A stretch of DNA of 64,000 nt from CAVVSQ01 sp963848825 (GTDB lineage: Bacteria > Planctomycetota > Planctomycetia > Gemmatales > Gemmataceae): positions 248,001 through 312,000 of the forward strand of contig CAWKFA010000010.1 in the NCBI GenBank assembly GCA_963848825.1, read 5' to 3'. This document shows, in pieces, positions 31,207-40,400 of the stretch. The stretch's first letter is position 1. Each line of letters begins with the position of its first letter. The position numbers were made by a program, and so were the translations under genes. The notes below the pieces were generated by a model, which saw only the letters and a program-made list of their open reading frames with translations, was not told where the DNA came from and ran no database searches.

Positions 31207-32905
31207 CCCATCGGTTACTTCTTTTGCCGCCAACAAGGTGTACGACGCGACGACGAAGGCGCCGTTGTATGGAGATAATATTGGTCTGGTCGGTGTACTT
31301 TTATGGGATTCTGTTAGTGTGAACATCCCCGGGCTAACCGCTTCATTTGCCACAAAGAACGTAGGTAACAACATACCTATCACAATATCTAACTTCACTT
31401 TAACGGGACCACAAGCGGCAGCAATTATATGGTGCAACGACAAGTCACTACGACCGGTAATAACCACGGCCTCACTCACCATCGCTGCCGTCACCAATAC
31501 GAAATTCTTTGATGGCACCACGACCGCCACTACAACGCCAGCGGTTTCGGGTCTGCAAGGAAATGACCAAGTTATCGGTCTGGCCAAAGTCTTCTCCGAC
31601 GCGAAAATTGGCACGGGCAAGACACTTTCCCTGCTTCCTTTCACCGTAAGCGACGGCAATGGAGGCAACAATTATTCACTGACCACCATCGCCACCAACT
31701 CGACGGGCGTGATACTTCCGCCCGTCACCGACGTATCCATTATCAACACGCAGGACTCCGAGCTGGCGCCGCCCAAAGGTGCTTTGGCCAACTACCTCTT
31801 CACCATCCATCTGGCGAGTGCTCTACCCCAACCCGTCACGGCGAATTTTAGCACGTTCAATGGCAGCGGCACGACCGGGGCCAGGGCGGGAACAGACTTT
31901 AAAGGCGTTACCAATACTACGGTCACGATTCCGGCGGGTGCGACAGATATACCGGTCAATGTGGTCATCCTGAAAGGCACGCCCCAATTGCCCGGCGGGC
32001 CCACGGATAAATACTTCACCGTCCAATTGAGTTGGGCCGTCAACTTCATCAACTACGCCCAAAATCTGACGACGCTGTCCGCCACCGGCGACATCCGACA
32101 GGTTTTCGCCCCGACGGTGACTATCCCGGCCAGCCAGACCGTGCATGTCTCCGGTGGTACCTATGCGGTCGGAGTTAATGTCACCTCGACGTATCCTTCG
32201 CTTGCGTATGCCCAGGCGGACGGGACCGTATCGGTAAGCTACTCCACCGCGAACGGCACGGCCAAATCCGGCACGAACTACAAGGGTACGTCCGGCGTTT
32301 TTACCATTCCGGCGTCTGCCCTCGTATCGGGAAACAGCACCGTCACCATTCCGATTACAGCCATCGGTGCGGCCAGCGGGCAATATTTCAGCGTGACGTT
32401 GGGTAATGCGAGCAATGCAGCATTGGTGCCGGGATCAGCCACCGGCCAGGTTTTCATCTACAATCCCCAACTCGCGGCCGGCATACCCACCGGCGCACCA
32501 GGCGGCGTTACGCTGACCTCGGCCAGCCAGCTTACTACCATCATCCAGGCCGCGGAAGCGAACTGGGTGTCTGCGGGGGCCAATCCTGCTGCGTTCAATA
32601 ACGTCCAATTCCAGATCGGCAATATCGGCAACGGCGTTCTGGCCAATACCGCGGGCAAGGTGATCACCATTGACGCCACCGCCGCTGGCTTCGGCTGGTA
32701 CGTCAATCCAAGCTGCAGTGCTTTCCAAGCCGTTCCGAATTCTGACGCGTACTTTGCCCAGCTTGGGTCTTCGGCCGCTGGCCACATGGATCTCTTGACT
32801 GTAATTGAACATGAACTGGGTCACATCCTCGGACTTGACGATTTGGATGGAAGCAGGAGCGTGATGGCCACAACGCTGACGGCAGGTGTACGGCGCTTGC
32901 CATAA
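31139..32905 (+). CDS. Giant surface protein B, C-terminal piece (MBG/YDG, Calx-beta, HExxH protease)
   Basis: After the last kelch blade the frame reads YDPSVTSFAANKVYDATTKA (MBG-like), one YDG repeat (NTKFFDGTTTATTTPAVSGL), two Calx-beta-like domains and the protease-like C-terminus (VIEHELGHILGLDDLDGSRS, then VMATTLTAGVRRLP). The last 390 residues are about 90 percent identical to the end of protein A and the DNA is also close. The same post-stop GCACCT/AGGTG inverted repeat follows. One difference: the region before HExxH has a Cys (VNPSCSAF) where A has Gly. Confidence 0.8.
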   Translation: MGKYWFAAGPMPITSMLPHYIYDPSVTSFAANKVYDATTKAPLYGDNIGLVGVLLWDSVSVNIPGLTASFATKNVGNNIPITISNFTLTGPQAAAIIWCNDKSLRPVITTASLTIAAVTNTKFFDGTTTATTTPAVSGLQGNDQVIGLAKVFSDAKIGTGKTLSLLPFTVSDGNGGNNYSLTTIATNSTGVILPPVTDVSIINTQDSELAPPKGALANYLFTIHLASALPQPVTANFSTFNGSGTTGARAGTDFKGVTNTTVTIPAGATDIPVNVVILKGTPQLPGGPTDKYFTVQLSWAVNFINYAQNLTTLSATGDIRQVFAPTVTIPASQTVHVSGGTYAVGVNVTSTYPSLAYAQADGTVSVSYSTANGTAKSGTNYKGTSGVFTIPASALVSGNSTVTIPITAIGAASGQYFSVTLGNASNAALVPGSATGQVFIYNPQLAAGIPTGAPGGVTLTSASQLTTIIQAAEANWVSAGANPAAFNNVQFQIGNIGNGVLANTAGKVITIDATAAGFGWYVNPSCSAFQAVPNSDAYFAQLGSSAAGHMDLLTVIEHELGHILGLDDLDGSRSVMATTLTAGVRRLP

Positions 32906-33035
32906 TAAAAGCACCTCCGAATCCGCCAAGGTGTCCTCACAACGCGGTTTGGCCCTTTTGCCTGGCGCAAACGCACTGTTGCGTCCGGAAATTCTGCGAT
33001 GGGTCCTTTTGGTCGTGCCGCTAATGGTTTTTTTT

Positions 33036-33065
33036 TTGCTGCGGCCCGGGCAAATGCGTTACAAT
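33036..33065 (+). promoter_or_regulatory. Candidate sigma-70-type promoter
   Basis: TTGCTG (33036-33041) and TACAAT (33060-33065) are 18 bases apart, 48 bases before the TIGR03032 gene. The -10 box differs from TATAAT at one position; the -35 box is weak. Confidence 0.35.
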
Positions 33066-33112
33066 GATAGATTGCAAACGCGGCAGGAAACAAGCGAAGG
33101 ACCCAAGTCCCC

Positions 33113-34189
33113 ATGAGCAATCAGTTTCCTGCCGGGTCAAATCTCGATTCGCCCTGGTTAGAGGTTTCAGCGTCGCGTCATTTCCCGGAGTGGTTGGCCC
33201 GCGAGCGCGTCAGCCTGGCGGTCACAACGTACCAGACAGGCAAGCTTCTTCTGATTGGGCTCAATGATGTCGGGCAACTGGTGGTGTTCGAGCGCACCTT
33301 CCAGCGCGCCCTGGGCCTTTGGGCCAGCGCTCAAACCCTGTGGCTGAGCACGCTCTTTCAGATCTGGCGTTTGGAAAATGTGCTTGCTCCGGGACAGAGC
33401 CATGAAGGGCACGACCGGCTCTATGTGCCGCGTGTCGGCTACACGACGGGCGATCTGGATGTGCACGACATTGCCGTCGAGAGCAGCGGGCGTGTAGTGT
33501 TTGTCAACACGCGTTTTAGCTGCCTGGCGACATTCAGTGAGCGCGATAGCTTCGCGCCGCTCTGGCAGCCGCCGTTTGTGAGCAAATTGGCGGCCGAGGA
33601 TCGCTGCCACCTCAACGGCCTGGCACTGGCCGACGGGCGCGTCCGTTACGTAACGGCCGTGAGCACGAGCGACGTGACGGATGGCTGGCGTGACCGCCGC
33701 GCTGGGGGCGGCATTGTGATGGATGTTATCAGCAATGAAACCATTGCCACTGGCTTGTCCATGCCGCATTCGCCGCGTATGTACCGGGGGCGCCTCTGGC
33801 TGCACAATTCGGGGACCGGCGACTTCGGCAGTCTCGATCCGGCGCGGGGAACGTTCGAGCCGTTGTGCTTTTGCCCGGGCTATGCGCGCGGCCTGGCCTT
33901 TGTCGGCGATTACGCCGTCCTTGGTTTGTCGCGGCCCCGCCACGACAAAACCTTTACCGATTTGCCGCTCAGTGCTGCCCTGGCCACCAAGGCCGCCGAG
34001 GTGCGCACGGGCATCCACGTCGTTGATCTCAAGAGCGGCGACACAGTGCATTGGATGCGCATCGAGGGCATGATTAGTGAACTTTACGACGTTGCCGTCT
34101 TACCGGGTGTCGTTCGCCCCATGGCGGTGGGCTTCAAGTCCGACGAAATCCAACGCTTGTTAACCATCGACGCAGAGAGGGCTTTCTGA
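33113..34189 (+). CDS. TIGR03032 family protein (DUF4915)
   Basis: 358 residues, full length and without frame breaks. AAGGA lies about 11 bases before ATG. Motifs of the family are plain: LAVTTYQTGKLLLIG near the start, LDVHDIAV, VFVNTRFSCLATFSE, DRCHLNGLA, VTAVSTSDVTDGWRD, GGGIVMDV, LSMPHSPRMYRGRLWLHNSG, and FCPGYARGLAFVGDYAVLGL. These proteins form a propeller-like fold, and their biochemical role is not established as far as I know. It lies one base upstream of giant gene C (stop 34189, start 34191), so the two should be co-translated. Confidence 0.9.
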   Translation: MSNQFPAGSNLDSPWLEVSASRHFPEWLARERVSLAVTTYQTGKLLLIGLNDVGQLVVFERTFQRALGLWASAQTLWLSTLFQIWRLENVLAPGQSHEGHDRLYVPRVGYTTGDLDVHDIAVESSGRVVFVNTRFSCLATFSERDSFAPLWQPPFVSKLAAEDRCHLNGLALADGRVRYVTAVSTSDVTDGWRDRRAGGGIVMDVISNETIATGLSMPHSPRMYRGRLWLHNSGTGDFGSLDPARGTFEPLCFCPGYARGLAFVGDYAVLGLSRPRHDKTFTDLPLSAALATKAAEVRTGIHVVDLKSGDTVHWMRIEGMISELYDVAVLPGVVRPMAVGFKSDEIQRLLTIDAERAF

Positions 34190-34190
34190 G

Positions 34191-37100
34191 ATGCTTCCAG
34201 GTTTGACATTCCGGAGGTGGCTTCGTTACCTCCGCGCGGCGCGGTTATCTTTGCCGAACAGGTGGATGGGCATGCGGACAATCGTGCGTCCGGGTTTTCG
34301 CCCGCGCCTTTTAGAGTTGGAGGAGCGCCTGGCCCCGGCGGCCTATGCGCTATCCACGGCTAACGTGGTGGAACCTGGGCCGGGCGGGACTGCGCTCATG
34401 GACTTTACCGTGACGCGCAATGTTGACATCTCATCCCAAGTAAGCGTGAGTTACACCACGACGGCGGGCACCGCGACACCCAATGTCGATTTCACTCCTC
34501 AATCCGGCACCGCGACCTTCGCGCCGGGTTCAACCACGGCCCTCATAAAGATCCCGGTATTTGGAACAAACGCTTATAACAACCTTTACCTCTCCTTCGC
34601 CGTGCAATTAACTGGCGAGGCCGTCTACGGTACCACGTTTTCCTCAAAAACCGATATCGCCGTCGGCTCGCCTCCGGTGGCCATCGGCCAGGGGGACATC
34701 AATCGGGATGGACGGCCTGACCTGATCATCGTAAGCAGCTCTACGAACAGCGTTGCCGTGTTGCTTAACACCACGGGTCTAGGTTCCACCACCCCGACGT
34801 TCGCGGCACCACAATCGTTCTCAACTGGTAATAACCCTGTTGCCGTCGTGGTTGGCGACATCAATCTTGACGGCAGCCCTGATTTGGTCGTGGCCAACGA
34901 CACAACGCCCGGCTCAGTGTCCGTGCTGCTCAATCTGACGCCTCCGGGGTCGACAACCTTGTCCTTGGCTCCTCATTTCGATTTGGCCACAGGTGCAAGC
35001 CCCGTGGCTTTGGCCGTCGGGGACCTGAATAATGATGGCAAGCTGGATCTGGCAGTGGCCAATAGCGGTTCGAATACCGTTTCGGTGCTGCTGAACAACA
35101 CGAGCCCTGGAGCCGTTTTTCCAACGTTCGCGGGGCAAATGGGCTTCATGGTTGGAACAGTTCCCTCCGCGGTTGCGATCGGGGATTTTAACGGGGACGG
35201 CTGGGCCGATTTGGCGGTGGCCAATAGCGGTTCGAACACCGTTTCTGTCCTGGCCAACACAATGTCCGCCGGCGCGACGACTCCGTCGTTTGCCGCCAAT
35301 AGAGACTTTGCCACCGGCGCCACTCCCGATGCGGTGGCTATTGGCGATTTAAATGGTGATGGCTTGCTCGATCTGGCGGTCGCCAACTTTGCCGATAACA
35401 CGGTTTCAGTGCTGTTAAATACCACGACCCCCGGGGTGAGCATCTTGGCCTTCAGGGCGAGGCAGGATTTTTCAGCGGGACAGGGCCCAACAGCCATAGT
35501 CATGAGAGACGTCAACGGGGACGGACAGCCCGATCTCACTGTCGTCGACAACACCGCGAACACTGTATCCGTATTGCTCAATTCGACCGTGCTCGGAACA
35601 GCCACAGCGCTGTTTACGCCGCCGCAAACATTTGCAACCGGCAACACACCCGCTGGAGTAACGCTGGCGGACATTAATGGCGACGGGGAACCTGATTTGC
35701 TTGTCGCCGACAGCGGCACCGGTACCAATGCGGTGTCCGTATTGGTAAACACCACACCATTGCCGGACGCCGCCGTGACGACGGCGTTTCCCGCCACACA
35801 GCTCAATATGAACGGGGCCACGCAAAATGTCATTGTGGGGGACATCAACGGCGATGGCAAACCGGATCTACTCGTTTCACCCAATTTCGGGTCCTATGCT
35901 GTGTCCGTTTTCATGAATAGCACAGCCCCAGGCGCCGCCGCACCCAGTTTCGCCTCACCCGCCACCTTCAACGCTCCCCTTGGCCCAAAATTCCTGGTGC
36001 TCGCGGATATAAACCGGGACGGAAAACCCGATCTCGTGGTTGTTAACTACAAGGACAATTCCAACAATTCCGTGGGCATTTTTCTGAACACGACGCCTAC
36101 AGGATCGATGACGACCAAGTTTGGGCCCGTGACTACCTTCGTTGCCGGCACCAATGAGCAAACATTAGCCGTTGCCGACTTCAATGGTGATGGTCTGCCT
36201 GACATAGCAGTGGGTAATTACAATGGCTCCGCCGGCGTCCTTACCAATACGACGCCCGCCGGTGCTTCGACGCCCTCATTCACGACTTCGTTCTTTCCAA
36301 CCGGAGGTGGATCCACGGACGTAACTTCCGGAGACATCAATGGGGACGGCAAACCTGACCTGATTACCGCCAATCGAACGGCCGGCAACGTCTCCGTGCT
36401 TCTCAACCTGACGACGCCGGGTGCCGCGACGCCGATATTCTCGGCTGCTACTAATTTTGTCGCGGGCAACGTGCCACAAACAGTGGCGGTTGGGGATCTC
36501 AACGGCGACGGCAGGCTGGACCTCGAGGTTAGCAACGAAAACAGCAATGCCGTTATTTTAATGAACGCGACGCCGCCGGGGGCTGGTACGCCTTCCTTTG
36601 GCGCCGCAAGCAAATTTACTCCCAACAGCGGCTATAACGGTGGTGTTGTGCAGGACATCAACGGTGACGGCAAGCCCGATGTGCTGCTCAATAACTATTT
36701 TAGCGGCGGCCAATATGCCATGGTGAGCACCACGGCGCCCGGCTCCACGACGCCGACATTCACCACCAAAAAAATTGCCGTACTCAACCGAGGAACCAAT
36801 TATGTGGGCACCGGTTATTTCAACGGGAACGGCCGGCCCGACCCGATCGTGACTACCCAGGGCTCCAGCTACCTTACCATCTACATGAACACGCCCAGTT
36901 CCGTTCCGACCGGTATTGCGTTCGGCGCCATCAACGATTACATCCAGTTTGCCGCCCCCACGGAAGCAATTCTTGACAACAGCGGCACATTTACCATAAC
37001 GGCGACGCTGGCCTTTCCGTCTCCAAACCAGGTGACGGTTCCGTTCAGTGTAGGTGGCACTGCCGCAGCCGGAACCAATTATAGTGGGCTGACGGGACCA

Positions 37101-37424
37101 TTTGTTTTCCTGCCAGGACAAACCAGCGCCACGATCACCGGACAGGCTGTATCTGTGGGGCACTTCGATGTTAGTAAGACGCTGACTTTCACGCTGGGGA
37201 CGCCCACCAATGCTGTCCTGGGGAGCGTGACCGTTAATACCCTCACCATCCAGACCAGCAGCCCGGCGCCGGTAGCGACATTTGCGTTGGCTAACCAGAC
37301 CACGGTTGAGAAGAGTCGCGACCACCGTGGTTTTTGCCGTCAATTTGACGCCATCCTCCGTGGTCAGCACGACAATCCCATTTGCGCTGGGCGGTACAGC
37401 GGTCAATGGTGTCAATTACAATAG
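34191..37424 (+). CDS. Giant surface protein C, N-terminal piece (Calx-beta, FG-GAP/VCBS repeats)
   Basis: The N-terminus is basic with the export motif RPRLLELEERLAPAA (residues about 39-53). A Calx-beta domain follows (VSVSYTTTAGTATPNVDFTP). The bulk (nucleotides about 34640-36890) is a long run of FG-GAP/VCBS blades of about 55 residues with calcium-binding loops, e.g. GDINRDGRPDLIIVSSSTNS, DLNNDGKLDLAVAN, DFNGDGLPDIAVGN: an integrin-alpha-like propeller. Another Calx-beta-like domain begins at 36940. Near 37313 the frame is lost (TTVEKSRDHRG is out of frame) and the next piece carries on. Confidence 0.85.
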   Translation: MLPGLTFRRWLRYLRAARLSLPNRWMGMRTIVRPGFRPRLLELEERLAPAAYALSTANVVEPGPGGTALMDFTVTRNVDISSQVSVSYTTTAGTATPNVDFTPQSGTATFAPGSTTALIKIPVFGTNAYNNLYLSFAVQLTGEAVYGTTFSSKTDIAVGSPPVAIGQGDINRDGRPDLIIVSSSTNSVAVLLNTTGLGSTTPTFAAPQSFSTGNNPVAVVVGDINLDGSPDLVVANDTTPGSVSVLLNLTPPGSTTLSLAPHFDLATGASPVALAVGDLNNDGKLDLAVANSGSNTVSVLLNNTSPGAVFPTFAGQMGFMVGTVPSAVAIGDFNGDGWADLAVANSGSNTVSVLANTMSAGATTPSFAANRDFATGATPDAVAIGDLNGDGLLDLAVANFADNTVSVLLNTTTPGVSILAFRARQDFSAGQGPTAIVMRDVNGDGQPDLTVVDNTANTVSVLLNSTVLGTATALFTPPQTFATGNTPAGVTLADINGDGEPDLLVADSGTGTNAVSVLVNTTPLPDAAVTTAFPATQLNMNGATQNVIVGDINGDGKPDLLVSPNFGSYAVSVFMNSTAPGAAAPSFASPATFNAPLGPKFLVLADINRDGKPDLVVVNYKDNSNNSVGIFLNTTPTGSMTTKFGPVTTFVAGTNEQTLAVADFNGDGLPDIAVGNYNGSAGVLTNTTPAGASTPSFTTSFFPTGGGSTDVTSGDINGDGKPDLITANRTAGNVSVLLNLTTPGAATPIFSAATNFVAGNVPQTVAVGDLNGDGRLDLEVSNENSNAVILMNATPPGAGTPSFGAASKFTPNSGYNGGVVQDINGDGKPDVLLNNYFSGGQYAMVSTTAPGSTTPTFTTKKIAVLNRGTNYVGTGYFNGNGRPDPIVTTQGSSYLTIYMNTPSSVPTGIAFGAINDYIQFAAPTEAILDNSGTFTITATLAFPSPNQVTVPFSVGGTAAAGTNYSGLTGPFVFLPGQTSATITGQAVSVGHFDVSKTLTFTLGTPTNAVLGSVTVNTLTIQTSSPAPVATFALANQTTVEKSRDHRGFCRQFDAILRGQHDNPICAGRYSGQWCQLQ

Positions 37425-40400
37425 CGTGAGCGCCAGCCCCCTGGTAATTGCCGCTGGTCAAACCACGGCGAACATTACCGTACATATCCTCGATGACGGC
37501 CAGGTCGATTCGCCCAACAAGACCCTTGTGTTTACGTTTGGCACGCCGACCAATGCCACCCTGGGGGCCATCTCCACCGCTACTTTGACGATTCTGGACA
37601 GTACACCGCAGATTACCTGGAACAACCCAGCCGCCATCGTCTATGGCACTCCATTGAGCGCGAACCAACTCAATGCCAGTGCGCCTGTCCCCGGCACTTT
37701 CGTGTACAGTCCGGCCGCTGGAACAATTATGAGTGCCGGTCAAGGGCAGTCCATGGCCGTGACTTTTACGCCCAGCGATCTCGCCAATTACGATGTGGTG
37801 ACCACTCATGTGCAGATCAACGTCAGCAAGGCCCCATTGCTTGTCAACGGGCTTGTCGCGCAAAACAAAGTATACGACGGCTCGACTGCGGGCCCGCTGG
37901 GAACATCCAACGCCAGCATCACGGGAATTCTCGGCAGCGACAACGTCAGCCTGGTAACCACCGGCGCAACAGAGATTTTCTCATCCAAGAATGTCGGCAC
38001 CGGCAAGTCGGTGTCGGTCTCCGGACTATCTCTGGCCGGCGCCCAGGCCTCGAACTATGTGCCTTCGGTGCCGAGTTTAACGGCGGATATCACCCCAGCG
38101 CCGCTGACAATCACGGCGGCCGCCAACACCAAAACCTATGACGGAACGGCGTCCTCCGTTACTAAACCGATAGCCTCCGGCCTGAAAGGTACCGATGCCG
38201 TCATTGGACTGGCAGAGTCCTATAGCGACCGCAATGCGGGCACGGGCAAAACCCTGAACGTTCAGACCGGATATACGGTCGTGGATGGCAACAATGGCGC
38301 CAACTATAGCATCGCGACAGTCACGAACACGGCAGGCGTGATCAATAAGGCCAACGTGACGATCACGGCCACGACCAGTACGAAGACCTACGACGTGACG
38401 ACTGCCGCGCTTGCCATTCCCACTGTTACGGGGTTGGTCGGCGGCGACACGATTGCTGGTCTCGCGGAAGTCTACAACGATCCCCTGGCCGGCTCGGGGA
38501 AGACCCTCTCCGTCAGCGCCTTCACGATTAGCGACGGCAACGGCGGGGGTAATTACGCAGTCACCAAGGTGGCCAATAACACGGGCGTGATTCTGGCAGG
38601 CTCTTTCCAAAAATATATTATCAGCGTCCTGGGCGGAAACAGCGTTGTCGCCGGTCAGTCATTTCTTTTCACGGTGCAAGCGGCTGACTCTGGGGGCAAT
38701 CCGGTATCAACGTATATCGGACCGGCCAACGTTTCGACCAACGTGAGCCCGGCCGATCCCCTGGGCAATTTCCCAGTCGCGGGCGCGCTGCAGGTCAGCA
38801 ATAGCGGCCTGGGCTATTTTCTTGGGATGCTGGACACGGCGGGAAATTACACACTCACCGTCACGGCGGGCGGGTTTACAGGCACAAGCGCTCCGCTCAC
38901 AGTTGTTGCGGCGAATGCCGGCTATTTCACCGTCAGCGCGCCTGCGGGCGCGACCACCGGCGTCCCGGTCAATGTCACCGTAACCGCGCACGACCGTTTC
39001 GGGAACATCGCATCCGGCTACAACGGCACGGTGGTGCTTTCCAGCAGCGACGGCGCATCCATGGGCGGACCTTATGCTTTCACAACGACGGGCGCCAATG
39101 CGGACGCCGGCGTTCATTCGTTTGCCGTTACCCTGGTGACCGCAGGTAACCAAACAATCAAGGCACTCGATTCGTCGGCGCTGCCAGCGGTAGGCGTTAG
39201 TAACGCCATTACGACGCGCGGGCTGGTAGTCACCTCCTTTTCGCCACAGCCAGACGGGTTCACCGCCACCTTTAGCAAGCCGTTCGTTCCTGGTGATCTG
39301 GCACTTTTCGGTGCGGCCCTTAATGTGCCGGCCGCTGTTGTGATGACGGGCGCCGGAGTCGGCCCCATACATGGATCTCTTCTCGTTGATCCGTCGAATC
39401 AAAGCGTGACGTTTAAAGCGACAGCAAGTTATTTGAACGAACTTAACAGCTTGCACGGAGGCAGCAACTCGGTGGTACTGCCAGACACCACTTACACCGT
39501 CACCCTTGTAAGCGGCACGAGCAGCAACGCCTTCCTCGATGCCCTTGGAGCCGGCCTGGATGGCGCCAACAATGGCGGTCACGCCAACTTCACGACCTCC
39601 TTCAGCACCCATTATCAGGGACAGCATACACCGGTCCTCGGAGTCCCCGATTTCGCCCGTGGCCCCGACAGTAACACACCGATTGAAGTGCCCAACAACG
39701 ATGCCGCCGGTATCCCAATCACGCTTTATAATGCCGCCAACGTGACCGACGTGACCTTCACGTTAAGTTACAACGCGGCACTTATAAATATCTCAGGCAC
39801 CGTCTTCGGCATAGGCAGTGATGCCACCGATTCGGCGGCGACGCTTACCCTGGTTTCCAACACTGGCGGCGTGGCCACCTTCCACTACACCGACGCCAAT
39901 CCACAATCCGCCACACCAACCAGCCCGCTTGTACTTGGGGACATCCAGGCCATGGTCCCGTCCGGCCTCGGCGCCGCCGCCCTCGGCCTATACCAAGTAA
40001 AGGAACAACTTCACCTTGGCAGCATCGTCATCAACAAAGGTGGCATCACCGGCGCGGTGGCGGCCAGCGGCCTCCACATCAATGCCTACTTCGGCGATGT
40101 CAACGGCGATGGCGTCATCAACGGATTGGATACATTGTCGGCCAATCGGGTCGCGACAGGGATTGCGTCCGGTTTCAGCGCCTACGCGCAGCTTGACCCC
40201 TCTGTCGTGGGTGATGTCGCGGGTGATTTGAATGTGGACGCGGGGAGCGTGTCAACTCTCGACGCCTTCGTGGCTCAACTCCATCCCGCACAAATACCGG
40301 CGCCGCCTGGCGTCAACGTGACATCCCCAACCGCCGCCGATCCCACGCTAAGCCTGGTGAGTGCCAATCCGCAGGTCGTGTCCATCAACCTGGACGATCC

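Noticed and set aside
18530..31700. Regularly spaced repeats that might be mistaken for a CRISPR array
   Set aside because: The period is about 240-260 bases and the repeats translate in frame as YDG/MBG domains; there are no 25-40 bp exact repeats with unique spacers and no cas genes.
38707..39627. 306-codon minus-strand frame within giant gene C
   Set aside because: Antisense shadow of repeat-rich coding sequence; low-complexity Gly/Arg product with no motifs. Similar shadows at 27467-28171, 33167-34051, 42706-43830 and 51202-52053 were dropped for the same reason.
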